64,000 bases of DNA from Lolium rigidum (taxonomy: Eukaryota; Streptophyta; Magnoliopsida; Poales; Poaceae): positions 42,830,869 through 42,894,868 of the forward strand of contig NC_061514.1 in assembly GCF_022539505.1 (NCBI RefSeq). The letters run 5' to 3'. Below are positions 34,664 through 45,898 of the stretch, one piece after another. Each line of letters starts with the position of its first letter. The stretch's first letter is position 1. The position numbers were made by a program, and so were the translations under genes. The notes under the pieces were generated by a model. It was given only the letters and a program-made list of their open reading frames with translations. It did no database searches and was not told where the DNA came from.

Positions 34664-36392
34664 GATACGTCTCCAACGTATCGATAATTTCTTGTGTTCC
34701 ATGCCACATTATTGATGTTATCTACATGTTATATGCACACTTTATGTCATATTCGTGCATTTTCCGGAACTAACCTATTAACAAGATGCCGAAGTGCCGC
34801 TTCCGTTTTCTGCTGTTTTTGGTTTCAGAAATCCTAGTAACGAAATATTCTCGAATCGGACGAAATCAAAGCCAAAGATCTTAGAATCCCCGGAAGCATC
34901 CAGAACACACCGAGAGAAGTCGAGGGGGGCCACAGGCCCACCAAACCACAGGCCGGCGCGGCCGGAGGGGGCCGCGCCGCCCTATAGTCCGGCCCCCTGT
35001 CGGCCCTCTCCGCGCCGCCTCTTCGCCTATATAAAGCCCCTGGATCGAAAACCCTGATGCGAAGAACCACGATACGGAAAACCTCCCAGAGCCGCCGCCA
35101 TCGCGAAGCCAAGATCCGGGGGACAGAGTCTCTCGCTCCGGCACCCTGCCGGAGCGGGGAAGTGCCCCCGGAAGGCTTCTCCATCGACACCGCTGCCATC
35201 TCCACCGCCATCTTCATCACCGCTGCTGCTCCCATGAGGAGGGAGTAGTTCTCCATCGAGGCTCGGGGCTGTACCGGTAGCTATGTGGTTCATCTCTCTC
35301 CTATGTGTTTCAATACAATAATCTCATGAGCTGCCTTACATGATTGAGATTCATATGATGATGCTTGTAATCTAGATGTCATTATGCTAGTCAAGTGAGT
35401 TTTACTTATGTGATCTCCGGAGACTCCTTGTCCCACGTGTGTAAAGGTGACAATGTGTGCACCGTGTGGGTCTCTTAGGCCATATTTCACAGAATACTTA
35501 TTCACTGTTGAATGGCATAGTGAGGTGCTTATTTATATCTCTTTAAGATTGCAACATGTTTTGTATCACAATTTATCTATGTGCTACTCTAGTTATTTGT
35601 TATTAAAGTAGTTTATTCCTCCTGCATGTGTGCAAAGGTGACAGTGCGTGCACCGTGTTAGTACTTGGTTTATGCTATGATCATGATCTCTTGTAGATTG
35701 CGAAGTTAACTATTGCTATGATAATATTGATGTGATCTATTCCTCCTACATATGCATGAAGGTGACAGTGTGCATGCTATGCTAGTACTTGGTTTAGTCT
35801 ATTCATCTATCTTACACTAAAGGTTACTTAAATATGAGCATTATTGTGGAGCTTGTTAACTCCGGCATTGAGGGTTCGTGTAATCCTACGCAATGTGTTC
35901 ATCATCCAACAAAAGTGTAGAGTATGCATTTATCTGTTCTGTTATGTGATCAATGTTGAGAGTGTCCACTAGTGAAAGTGTAATCCCTAGGCCTTGTCCC
36001 TAAATACTGCTGAGTTACTACTGCTTGTTTACTGTTTTACTGCGTTACTACTGCTGCGTTACTACTGCTGCGTTACTACTGCTACATTACTACTGCTTGT
36101 TTACTGTCCTGGGCAAAGCACTTTTCTGGTGTTGTTGCTACTACTTATTCATACCACCTGTATTTCACTATCTCTTCTCCGAACTAGTGCACCTATTAGG
36201 TGTGTTGGAGACACAAGAGACTTCTTGCTTTGTGGTTGCAGGGTTGCATGAGAGGGATATCTTTGACCTCTTCCTCCCTGAGTTCGATAAACCTTGGGTA
36301 TCCACTTAAGGGAAACTTGCTGCTGTTCTACAAACCTCTCGCTCTTGGAGGCCCAACACTGTCTACAAGAATAGAAGCTCCCGTAGACATCA
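34664..36392 (+). repeat. 5' LTR of MDNN Gypsy copy 2
   Basis: 1729 bp ending GTAGACATCA. TATA box TATATAAA at 35028-35035. A 15-bp minisatellite near 36040-36085 has three units against two in the 3' LTR. Confidence 0.88.
35028..35035 (+). promoter_or_regulatory. TATA box of MDNN Gypsy copy 2
   Basis: TATATAAA in the context CGCCTATATAAAGCCCC, repeated at 40112-40119 in the 3' LTR. In copy 1 the same place reads TACTTAAA. Confidence 0.6.
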
Positions 36393-36556
36393 AGCACTTT
36401 TCCGGCGCCGTTGCCGGGGAGGAAAGGTAAAAGGCTCTCATACTACGGTCTCGGGTAAAGTATTTTTCTCGGCGCCGTTGTGTGTGTGCTCGAAGCTATT
36501 TCCTTTAGATCCTGCAATTGCATCTTTTTGTTTCTTGTTTACACTAGTTTGGCATA
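36393..36556 (+). other. Primer-site region and leader of MDNN Gypsy copy 2
   Basis: CGGCGCCGTTGCCGGGGAGG lies shortly after the LTR end; a second GGCGCCGTTG occurs near 36471. A short leader leads to the ATG at 36557. Confidence 0.65.
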
Positions 36557-37291
36557 ATGGACAACAATGAGCTTCTTATTCTATTTCCTGATTTAAAACA
36601 TGGATTGTTTGATGTGAAAATTAAAAAACCTATGAAATCTTATTTGCATGCTGGTAGTAATATTAGTATGAACGCTTTGAACACCATTGTTGATAATGAT
36701 ATAGAAAGTTCTAAGCTTGGGGAAGCTGGTTTTCATGATGTTTTTAGTCCCCCAAGCATTGAGGAGAAAATTTTCTTTGATGATACTTTGCCTCCTATTT
36801 GTGATGATTATAATAGTGGTCTTTTGGCGCCACCTACTATGGAGAGTAAATTTTGTTGTGATTATACTATGCCACCTACATTTGGTGAGAATAATAATGA
36901 TAGCTACTTTGTTGAATTTGCTCCCACTACAACTAATAAAATTGATTATGCTTATGTGGAGAGTAATAATTTTATGCATGAGACTCATGATAAGAATGTT
37001 TTATGTGATAGTTATATTGTTGAGTTTGCTCATGTTGCTACTGAAAGTTATTATGAGAGAGGAAAATATGGTTGTAGAAATTTTCATGTTACTAAAATGC
37101 CTCTCTATGTGCTGAAATTTTTGAAGCTACACTTGTTTTATCTTCCTATGCTTGTTACTTTGCTCTTCATGAACTTGTTTATTTACAAGATTCCTATGCA
37201 TAGGAAGCATGTTAGACTTAAATGTGTTTTGAATTTGCCTCTTGATGCTCTCTTTTGCTTCAAATACTATTTCTTGCGAGTGCATCATTAA
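36557..37291 (+). CDS. MDNN-type protein, intact frame, unknown function
   Basis: An open frame of 244 codons starting MDNNELLILFPDLKHGLF. The first 90 residues include a proline-containing acidic stretch (FSPPSIEEKIFFDDTLPP, then similar LLAPPTMESKF units), suggesting degenerate internal repeats. Next come two related boxes, DSYFVEFAPTTT and DSYIVEFAHVAT, then YYERGKYGCRNFHVTK. A hydrophobic segment LFYLPMLVTLLFMNLFIY at about 192-209 could be a membrane anchor, and the C-terminus is basic-aromatic. I recognise no domain; it has no zinc knuckle, protease or polymerase motif. It follows the primer site directly, in the place gag has in Sabrina. The copy at 20647 keeps the distal half almost unchanged. 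The start is the first ATG of the internal region. Whether it is translated is unknown. Confidence 0.72.
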   Translation: MDNNELLILFPDLKHGLFDVKIKKPMKSYLHAGSNISMNALNTIVDNDIESSKLGEAGFHDVFSPPSIEEKIFFDDTLPPICDDYNSGLLAPPTMESKFCCDYTMPPTFGENNNDSYFVEFAPTTTNKIDYAYVESNNFMHETHDKNVLCDSYIVEFAHVATESYYERGKYGCRNFHVTKMPLYVLKFLKLHLFYLPMLVTLLFMNLFIYKIPMHRKHVRLKCVLNLPLDALFCFKYYFLRVHH

Positions 37292-38888
37292 AACTGCTGA
37301 GCCCATCTTAATGGCTAAAAAGAAAGAACTTCTTGGGAGATAACCCATGTGTTATTTTGCTACAGTACTTTGTTTTATATTTGTGTCTTGGAAGATGTCT
37401 ACTACTGTAGCAACCTCTCCTTATCTTAGTTTTGTGTTTTGTTGTGCCAAGTAAAGTCTTTGATAGTAAAGTAAGTACTAGATTTGGATTACTGCGCAGA
37501 AACAGATTTCTTTGCTGTCACGAATCTGGGTCTAATTCTCTGTAGGTAACTCAGAAAATTATGCCAATTTACGTGAGTGATCCTCAGATATGTACGCAAC
37601 TTTCATTCAATTTGAGCATTTTCATTTGAGCAAGTCTGATGGCCTAATAAAATCCATCTTTACGGACTGTTCTGTTTTGACAGATTCTGCCTTTTATTTC
37701 GCATTGCCTCTTTTGCTATGTTGGATGAATTTCTTTGATCCATTAATGTCCAGTAGCTTTATGCAATGTCCAGAAGTGTTAAGAATGATTGTGTCACCTC
37801 TGAACATGTTAATTTTTATTGTCCACTAACCCTCTAATGAGTTGTTTCGAGTTTGGTGTGGAGGAAGTTTTCAAGGGTCAAGAGAGGAGGATGATATACT
37901 ACAATCAAGAAGAGTCAAAAGTCTAAGCTTGGGGATGCCCCGGCGGTTCATCCCTGCATATATCAAGAAGAATCAAGCGTCTAAGCTTGGGGATGCCCAA
38001 GGCATCCCCTTCTTCATCAATAAATTATCAGGTTCCTTCTCTTGAAACTATATTTTTATTCGGTCACATCTTATGTGCTTTACTTGGAGCGTCTGTTTGT
38101 TTGTTTCTATTTTTGTCTATGTTTGAATAAATTGGATTACATCATGCTTGTGTGGGAGAGAGACACGCTCCGCTGGTTCATATGAACACATGTGTTCTTA
38201 GCTCATAATATTCATGGCGAAGTTTCCTCTTCGTTAAATTGTTATATGGTTGGAATTGGAAAATGATACATGTAGTAATTGCTATAATGTCTTGGGTAAT
38301 GTGATACTTGGCAATTGTTGTGCTCATGTTTAAGCTCTTGCATCATATACTTTGCACCTATTAGTGAAGAATACATAGAGCATGCTAAAATTTGGTTTGC
38401 ATAATTGGTCTCTCTAAAGTCTAGATAATTTCTAGTATTGAGTTTTGAACAACAAGGAAGACGGTGTAGAGTCTTATAATGTTTTCAATATGTCTTTTAT
38501 GTGAGTTTTGCTGCACCAGTTCATCCTTGTGTTTGTTTCAAATAAGCCTTGCTAGCCTAAACCTTGTATCGAGAGGGAATACTTCTCATGCATCCAAAAT
38601 ACTTGAGCCAACCACTATGCCATTTGTGTCCACCATACCTACCTACTACATGGTATTTCTCCGCCATTCCAAAGTAAATTGCTTGAGTGCTACCTTTAAA
38701 CAATTCAAAATTTATCATCTCTGATTTGTGTCAATGTTTTATAGCTCATGAGGAAGTATGTGGTGTTTATCTTTCAATCTTGTTGGGCAACTTTCACCAA
38801 TGGACTAGTGGCTTCATCCGCTTATCCAATAATTTTGCAAAAAGAGCCGGCAATGGGATTCCCGATCCCAAATTAATTAATAAAAATA

Positions 38889-38977
38889 GACACTCCTCCA
38901 TGGTATGTGATTGTTGGACGGCACCCGAAGGATTCGGTTAGCCATGGCTTGTGTAAGCAAAGGTTGGGAGGAGTGTC
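38889..38977 (+). repeat. Stem-loop unit 1 in the Gypsy 3' region
   Basis: Stem GACACTCCTCC (38889-38899) pairs perfectly with GGAGGAGTGTC (38967-38977). Inside are two CCATGG motifs and a small CCGAA/TTCGG hairpin. Confidence 0.75.
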
Positions 38978-39001
38978 ATCATAATAAAACTAAAATAAAA
39001 A

Positions 39002-39088
39002 GGCACTCCTTCATGGTATGAGATTGTTGGCGGGCACCCGAGGATTCGGTTAGCCATGGTTTGTGAAAGAAAGGTTGGAAGGAGTGCC
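39002..39088 (+). repeat. Stem-loop unit 2 in the Gypsy 3' region
   Basis: Stem GGCACTCCTTC (39002-39012) pairs perfectly with GAAGGAGTGCC (39078-39088). Relative to unit 1, two base pairs changed on both sides (A-T to G-C and C-G to T-A). The loop sequence with GGCACCCGA-GGATTCGGTTAG is retained. Confidence 0.75.
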
Positions 39089-39740
39089 ACCCAAAAATAA
39101 AATAAAATGGGAGCCGCTCTTTGAAGGTTTGTCTGGCAAGGGGGTTAGAGTACCCGCTACCATTCGTTGACAACAACATACACCTCTCAAAACTTTATTT
39201 TTATGCTCTCTCTATGTTTTCAAAATCAAAGCTCTAGCACAAATATAGCAATCGATGCTTTTCCTCTATGGAGGACCATTCTTTTACTTTCATTGTTGAG
39301 TCAGTTCACCTATTTCTCTCCATCTCAAGAAGCAAACACTTGTGTGAACTGTGCATTGATTCTTACATATTTGCATATTGCATTTGTTATATTGCTTTGC
39401 ATTGACAATTATCCATGAGATATACATGTTATAAGTTGAAAGCAACCGCTGAAACTTCATCTTCCTTTGTGTTGCTTCAATACCTTTACTTTGAATTATT
39501 ACTTTATGAGTTAACTCTTATGCAAGACTTATTGATGCTTGTCTTGAAGTGCTATTCATGAAAAGTCTTTGCTTTATGATTCAGTTGTTTACCCATGTCA
39601 TATACATTGTTTTGATCGCTGCATTCACTACATATGCTTTACAAATAGTATGATCAAGTTTATGATGGCATGTCACTCCAGAAATTATCTTTGTTATCGT
39701 TTTACCCGCTCGGGATGAGCAGAACTAAGCTTAGGGATGC

Positions 39741-41461
39741 TGATACGTCTCCAACGTATCGATAATTTCTTGTGTTCCATGCCACATTATTGATGTTATC
39801 TACATGTTATATGCACACTTTATGTCATATTCGTGCATTTTCCGGAACTAACCTATTAACAAGATGCCGAAGTGCCAGTTCCTCGTTTTCTCGCTGTTTT
39901 TGGTTTCAGAAATCCTAGTAACGAAATATTCTCGGAATCGGACGAAATCAACGTCAAAGATCTTAGAATCCCCGGAAGCATCCAGAACACACCGGAGAAG
40001 TCAGAGGGGGGCCACAGGCCCACCAAACTACAGGCTGGCGCGGCCAGAGGGGGGGCCGCGCCGCCCTATAGTCTGGCCCCCCTGTCAGCCCTCCTGCGCC
40101 GCCTCTTTGCCTATATAAAGCCCCTGGATCGAAAACCCTGATGCGAAGAACCACGATACGGAAAACCTTCCAGAGCCACCGCCATCGCGAAGCCAAGATC
40201 CGGGGACAGGAGTCTCCGTTCCGGCACCCCGCCGGAGCGGGGAAGTGCCCCCGGAAGGCTTCTCCATCGACACCGCTGCCATCTCCACCGCCATCTTCAT
40301 CACCGCTGCTGCTCCCATGAGGAGGGAGTAGTTCTCCATCGAGGCTCGGGGCTGTACCGGTAGCTATGTGGTTCATCTCTCTCCTATGTGTTTCAATACA
40401 ATAATCTCATGAGCTGCCTTACATGATTGAGATTCATATGATGATGCTTGTAATCTAGATGTCATTATGCTAGTCAAGTGAGTTTTACTTATGTGATCTC
40501 CGGAGACTCCTTGTCCCACGTGTGTAAAGGTGACAGTGTGTGCACCGTGTGGGTCTCTTAGGCCATATTTCACAGAATACTTATTCACTGTTGAATGGCA
40601 TAGTGAGGTGCTTATTTATATCTCTTTAAGATTGCAACATGTTTTGTATCACAATTTATCTATGTGCTACTCTAGTGATTTGTTATTAAAGTAGTTTATT
40701 CCTCCTGCATGTGTGCAAAGGTGACAGGGCGTGCACCGTGTTAGTACTTGGTTTATGCTATGATCATGATCTCTTGTAGATTGCGAAGTTAACTATTGCT
40801 ATGATAATATTGATGTGATCTATTCCTCCTACATATGCATGAAGGTGACAGGTGTGCATGCTATGCTAGTACTTGGTTTAGTCTATTGATCTATCTTACA
40901 CTAAAGGTTACTTAAATATGAGCATTATTGTGGAGCTTGTTAACTCCGGCATTGAGGGTTCGTGTAATCCTACGCAATGTGTTCATCATCCAACAAAAGT
41001 GTAGAGTATGCATTTATCCGTTCTGTTATGTGATCAATGTTGAGAGTGTCCACTAGTGAAAGTGTAATCCCTAGGCCTTGTCCCTAAATACCGCTGAGTT
41101 ACTACTGCTTGTTTCTTGTTTCTATGCGTTACTACTGCTGCGTTACTACTGCTACATTACTACTGCTTGTTTACTGTCCTGGGCAAAGCACTTTTCTGGT
41201 GTTGTTGCTACTACTTATTCATACCACCTGTATTTCACTATCTCTTCGCCGAACTAGTGCACCTATTAGGTGTGTTGGGGACACAAGAGACTTCTTGCTT
41301 TGTGGTTGCGGGGTTGCATGAGAGGGATATCTTTGACCTCTTCCTCCCTGAGTTCGATAAACCTTGGGTATCCACTTAAGGGAAACTTGCTGCTATTCTA
41401 CAAACCTCTGCTCTTGGAGGCCCAACACTGTCTACAAGAATAGAAGCTCCCGTAGACATCA
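39741..41461 (+). repeat. 3' LTR of MDNN Gypsy copy 2
   Basis: 1721 bp, TGATACGTCTCC to GTAGACATCA, followed by GCGTC. It carries CTCG for CTG at 39882-39885 and 39890-39893 relative to related LTRs. TATA box at 40112-40119. Confidence 0.88.
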
Positions 41462-41466
41462 GCGTC
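41462..41466 (+). repeat. Target-site duplication GCGTC, right copy
   Basis: Second GCGTC; the Sabrina LTR resumes directly after it. Confidence 0.88.
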
Positions 41467-41898
41467 TCAGTAAGGTTTTCCGTATCGTGGCTCTTGGTAC
41501 TGGGGGTTTCGCGACGAAGGCTTTAAGTAGGCGGAAGGGCAACGCGGGGGGCCACACGAGGGCCCCACAAGCCAGGGCCGCGCGGCCAGGGACTGGGCCG
41601 CGCCGCCCTGTTGTGGTGGCGCCTCGTGGCCCCACTTCCTTTCCCCCTCGGTCTTCTGGAAGCTTCGTGCAAAAATAGGACCCTGGGCGTTGATTTCGTC
41701 CAATTCCGAGAATATGTCCTTTGTAGGATTTCTGAAACCAAAAACAGCAGAAAACAGCAACTGGCTCTTCGGCATCTCGTTAATAGGTTAGTGCCGGAAA
41801 ATGCATAAATACGACATATAATGTGTATAAAACATGTAGATATCATCAATAATGTGGCATGGAACATAAGAAATTATCGATACGTCGGAGACGTATCA
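41467..41898 (-). repeat. Sabrina 5' LTR, 5' portion
   Basis: 432 bp. On the minus strand it begins at 41898 with TGATACGTCTCCGACG. It joins 34663-33500 once the insertion is removed. Confidence 0.87.
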
Positions 41899-42103
41899 TC
41901 AACATTTTATAGCTCATGAGGAAGTATGTGGTGTTTTATCTTTCAACCTTGTCATTTACTCCTGACAGACTTTCACCAATGGACTAGTGGCACATCCGCT
42001 TATCCAATAATTTTGCAAAAAGAGCCAATTAATTAACTTTCATTAATAATTCTCTTCACATGTTTTGCCCTGATTCATCAGTAAGCAACTTAATTTGCAA
42101 ATA

Positions 42104-42191
42104 GACACTCCTCCATGGTACTTGAATGTTGGAAGGCACCCGAGGATTCGGTTAGCCATGGATTGTGTAAGCAAAGGTTGGGAGGAGTGTC
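42104..42191 (+). repeat. Stem-loop unit 3 in another Gypsy family
   Basis: Stem GACACTCCTCC (42104-42114) pairs with GGAGGAGTGTC (42181-42191), with the same interior as units 1 and 2 (GGCACCCGAGGATTCGGTTAG-like, not longer shown). Confidence 0.72.
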
Positions 42192-42922
42192 ATCCATAAT
42201 GAAACTAAAGTACGTGTGTAAACAAAAGAGAAGAGGGATGATTTACCTTGCTGGTAGAGATAACGTCCTTCATGGGAGCCACTCTTCAAAGTCTGGTTGA
42301 TGAGGTAGTTAGAGTGCCCACTACCATTCGTTGACAACAACAAACACCTCTCAAAACAATTTTACTCTTGTTTAAAAAAAATGAAAAGCTCTAGCACATG
42401 TTAATCCCTGCTTCCCTCTGCGAAGGGTCAATCTTTTACTTTTACGTTGAGTCACCATCCTTTCTTTGAGCACGTTCTTGAGAGCATAATTGTCATTCTT
42501 AGTGTAATATGTTTGTCCAAAAATATGATTAGCTGTGGTATAACTCTGATGCTTTTATCTTTGATAATCTTTACTTCTAGTCTTTCTATGAATTTCAGAG
42601 GTGCCTGGGCATTTATGTTTTGATGTACAAATACGGGCAAGCGAAATTCCACTTTATCATATATTTTTATGAACATTGCAATCCTGCTGATAGATATGAT
42701 TCATGATGCTTATTATTAGTTTGTTGGTATCTTCTTCATGATTGACATAACTATTAGATGACTTTATTTGCATTTATCTTATTATGAATTTCCCAAGTAC
42801 TCGTCCATATCATGAGAATATTTACATCATATGAGCAAATGTGTTCGTGAAAGTTCTTTTATCACACTCAGTTGTTAACTGAATTGCTTGAGGACAAGCA
42901 ATAAGCTAAGCTTGGGGGGAGT

Positions 42923-44326
42923 TGATACGTCCAAAACGTATCTACTTTCCCGGACACTTTTGCTATTGTTTTGCCTCTAATTTATGTATTTTGGATACAA
43001 TACAACTAACACGGACTAATGTTGTTTTCAGCAGAATTGCCCTGGTGTCTTGTTTTTGTGCTGAAAATCAACTTTCAGGAAAATCCTCGGAAATAATCGC
43101 AGTGGGCCAATTTTCACAGAAGACTTACGGAGCCAGAAGACGAGACGGAGGGGGGCCACGAGGTGCACACACCATAAGGCGGCGCGGTGGGCCCCTGGGC
43201 CGCGCCGCCCTATGGTGGCGCCGCCTCGGCCAGCCCCCGACGCTCCCCTCTGGACTACTTAAGGCTTTCGACCTAAAAACGCACGGGGGTTCGACCAATT
43301 TGCCAGAAGACATCCAGAACTCCACCGCCATCGCGAAACTCCGTCTCGGGACCAGAAACTCCGTTTTGGCACCCTGCCGGGACGGGGAATTGGAGGAGAT
43401 CATCGCCATCATCACCACCGACGCCTCTCCATCGACCATCCATGCTTTCCCCATCCATGTGTGAGTAATTCCCCCGCTGTAGGCTCAAGGGGATGGTAGG
43501 GATTGAATGAGATTGATCATGTAATAGTCATAAGATTGTTAGGGCATAGTGCCTAGTATCCGTAGTTGGTACTTTTATGATATTGTTGCAACTTGTTATG
43601 CTTAATGCTTGTCACTAGGGCCCGAGTGCCATGATTTCAGATCTGAACATGTTATTGATTCATGAAGATATTCATTGTTTTATGATCTTACCTGCAAGTT
43701 GTATACACATATTGCTGTCTGGAACCCGAGGCCCCAAAGTGACAGAAATTGGGACAACCGGAGGGGAAGGCTGTGATATGAGGATCACATGTGTTCACGG
43801 AGTGTTAATGCTTTGCTCCGGTGCTCTATTAAAAGGAGTACCTTAATTACCGATAGTTTCCCTAGAGGCCCGGCTGCCACCGGCTGGTAGGACAAAAGAT
43901 GTTGTGCAAGTTTCTCATTGCGAGCACGTACGACTATATACGGAACACATGCCTATGGTTATTTAGTACTTGGATACCGTTTTATTATTATCTGCAAATG
44001 CCTAGTCTTGATTGTTACATGAGTATTCTTATCCATGCAGCGCCCGTTCATCCATCCCTATGCCTACAGTATTTTAATCCTGATGTTTACTATAATCACT
44101 ACTGCTGTCTTTGTTACACTGCTGCTTATATTTCACTACTGCTACTGCTATAAAACTGTTGCTACTGATAAACTCTTGCGAGCAAGTCTGTTTCCAGGTG
44201 CAGCTAAATTGACAACTCCGCTATTAAGGCTTACAAATATTCTTTGGCTCCCCTTGTGTCGAATCAATAAATTGGGTTTTACTTCCCTCGAAGACTGTTG
44301 CGATCCCCTATACTTGTGGGTCATCA
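42923..44326 (+). repeat. 3' LTR of the TGATACGTCCAAAACG Gypsy
   Basis: 1404 bp from TGATACGTCC to GGGTCATCA, preceded by the purine tract AAGCTTGGGGGGAGT. The promoter position near 43253 reads CTACTTAAGG. Chromovirus coding sequence resumes right after the LTR. Open frames at 42922-43464 and 44035-44364 are within or across the LTR and are not genes. Confidence 0.8.
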
Positions 44327-44327
44327 C

Positions 44328-45851
44328 TTATATCAAGAATTTGAGCAGTTTAGAATGGAGCTAGTTAGTGAAGGATTCCTAGCAAGCATTGAACTTCAGC
44401 CTACCTTGATTAGCCAAATCAAAGAAGCACAGAAAGGAAATGCTAGCATTGACGGAATCAAGAGCCAAATAGCTGCAGGAAAGGCACCGGGATTCACCAA
44501 AGATGAAGAAGGAGTGCTTTGGTACAACGGACACCTATGTGTGCCGTCAGATTCAGAGTTGAAGCAAGTTATCTTGAAGGAAGCCCATGACACCCTTTAC
44601 TCCATTTATCCCGGAGGAACCAAGATGTACCAAGACTTGAAGGAACAATTTTGGTGGCATGAAATGAAGAGAGAAATTGGAAGCCACATCGCCAAGTGTG
44701 ATATCTGTCAACGAGTCAAAGCAGAACATCAACGACCCGCAGGACGTACTGCTGCAGCCACTGCAGATTCCCGAATGGAAGTGGGATTCTGTAGGAATGG
44801 ACTTCATCACCGGATTGCCCTAATCTAGTAAAGGAAATGATTCTATCTGGGTAGTGGTCGATAGATTGACCAAGGTCGCCCATTTCATCCCCGTCAAAAC
44901 CACCTATCAAGGACCCAAGCTAGCTGAGTTGTATATCTCACAGATAGTCACCGTGCACGGAACTCCGAAGGCAATCGTGTCGGATAGAGGATCCCAATTC
45001 ACCTCAAGATTCTGGCAGAAAGTACATGAAGGACTAGGAACCCGGCTGAATTTCAGCACATCGTATCACCCACAGACTGATGGACATACCGAACGAGTCA
45101 ATCAGATACTGGAGGACATGTTGAGAGCATGTGTGCTTGAGTATGGATCCAAATGGGAAGACTGTCTACCTTATGCAGAATTTTCATACAACAACAGCTA
45201 CCAAGCCAGTTTGCAAATGGCCCCCTTTGAAGCACTGTACAGAAGGAAGTGCCGTACCCCTCTGAATTGGTCCGAAGTCGGAGAGAGCCAAGTGTTTGGA
45301 GATATTCTCCGAGAAGCTGAAGAGAAGGTGCACAAGATCCGAGAATACCTCAAGACAGCCCAATCAAGATAGAAGAGCTACGCTGACAAAAGACGTCGAG
45401 AGATGACCTTCGAGATCGCAGATTTTGTGTATCTCAAGGTATCGCCCCGTAAAGGAATGCAGAGATTCCAGCTTAGAGGAAAGCTTGCGCCCCGATATGT
45501 TGGACCCTTCAAGTTCTGAGTCGCCGAGGAGAAGTATCCTATCAGCTGGAACTACCAGAAGAAATGTCAGCGGTGCACAATGTGTTTCACATATCATTAC
45601 TCCGGAAATGCTTGGAAGTGCTGGAGAAGACCGAGGTTTTCAAGAAAATCGATCATCGAGCGGTGGATATCAACTCAGACTTGACCTATCGCGAAGTACC
45701 TATTCGCATCTTAGAAGAAGCTTTCAGAACCACCCGCACCAGGAGTATCAAGTTTCTGAAGATCCAATGGAGTAACCATACCGAAGAAGAAGCCACTTGG
45801 GAACGAGAAGACTTCATGAGGACTGAATACCCAGATCTCTTTAGTACCTAG
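44328..45851 (+). pseudogene. Chromovirus integrase and chromodomain, with several breaks
   Basis: Integrase joins element DNA to the chromosome and the chromodomain steers it to chromatin marks. The first piece (to 44828) has a zinc-binding region with CDICQR and the preceding histidine of AHDTLYS, but the second histidine is tyrosine (SIYPGG). A frameshift near 44745 and a TAA near 44822 separate it from the next piece (44854-45372). That piece carries the catalytic second aspartate (IVSDRGSQF) and glutamate (TERVNQILE); the first aspartate (GMDFITGLP) is in the shifted frame. A TAG at 45370, another stop near 45518 and a one-base loss nearby precede the last frame (45564-45851). This last frame contains a chromodomain-like end (IRILEEAFRTTRTRSIKFLKIQW, shortened here to its start, and WEREDFMRTEYPDLF). 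It is non-functional as written. Confidence 0.85.
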
Positions 45852-45898
45852 TTTTCTTTAAGATCTTGGGACGAGATATTTTGTAAGGGGGAAGGGTT

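Larger units (their letters stand above)
37292..39740 (+). other. 3' noncoding region of MDNN Gypsy copy 2
   Basis: Noncoding. From about 37450 to 38700 it matches copy 1 (21530-22795). From about 38701 to 39215 it is replaced by a different cassette with two hairpins, and it then rejoins at AAAGCTCTAGCACAAATATA. CTAAGCTTGGGGATGCCC boxes occur near 37923 and 37981; a mutated version (CTTAGGGATGC) is the LTR-adjacent tract at 39730-39740. Confidence 0.7.
34664..41461 (+). mobile_element. Complete non-autonomous Gypsy element with an MDNN gene, copy 2
   Basis: A full-length 6.8-kb element. The 5' LTR is 34664-36392, the internal region 36393-39740, and the 3' LTR 39741-41461, with GCGTC on both sides. 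The first T of the 5' LTR is missing (GATACG directly after the duplication). The LTRs are very similar to each other, indicating a young insertion. The only long frame is the MDNN gene (36557-37291); no gag or pol is present. A hairpin cassette lies at 38889-39088. It is the youngest layer of this nest. Confidence 0.9.
28277..41898 (-). mobile_element. Sabrina Gypsy element, with a nested Gypsy in its 5' LTR
   Basis: On the minus strand the 5' LTR starts at 41898 (TGATACGTCTCCGACG), is split by an insertion at 41461-34664 and ends at 33500 (GCGTATCA). The internal region is 33499-28577, and the 3' LTR starts at 28576 and runs into the gap. The rejoined 5' LTR is about 1.6 kb, as known for Sabrina. 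The internal region encodes gag and protease only; no reverse transcriptase, RNase H or integrase is seen, consistent with a partly non-autonomous family. It lies inside the 3' internal part of another Gypsy (41899 onward). Confidence 0.85.
41899..44326 (+). mobile_element. Gypsy element with TGATACGTCCAAAACG LTR, 3' portion
   Basis: 3' internal noncoding sequence (41899-42922) and a complete 3' LTR (42923-44326). The left part was cut off by the Sabrina insertion and should lie beyond Sabrina and the gap. The internal tail shares a hairpin cassette with MDNN copy 2. No protein is encoded here. The LTR family is common in wheat, but I cannot name it securely. It sits in the chromovirus pol gene. 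Confidence 0.78.
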
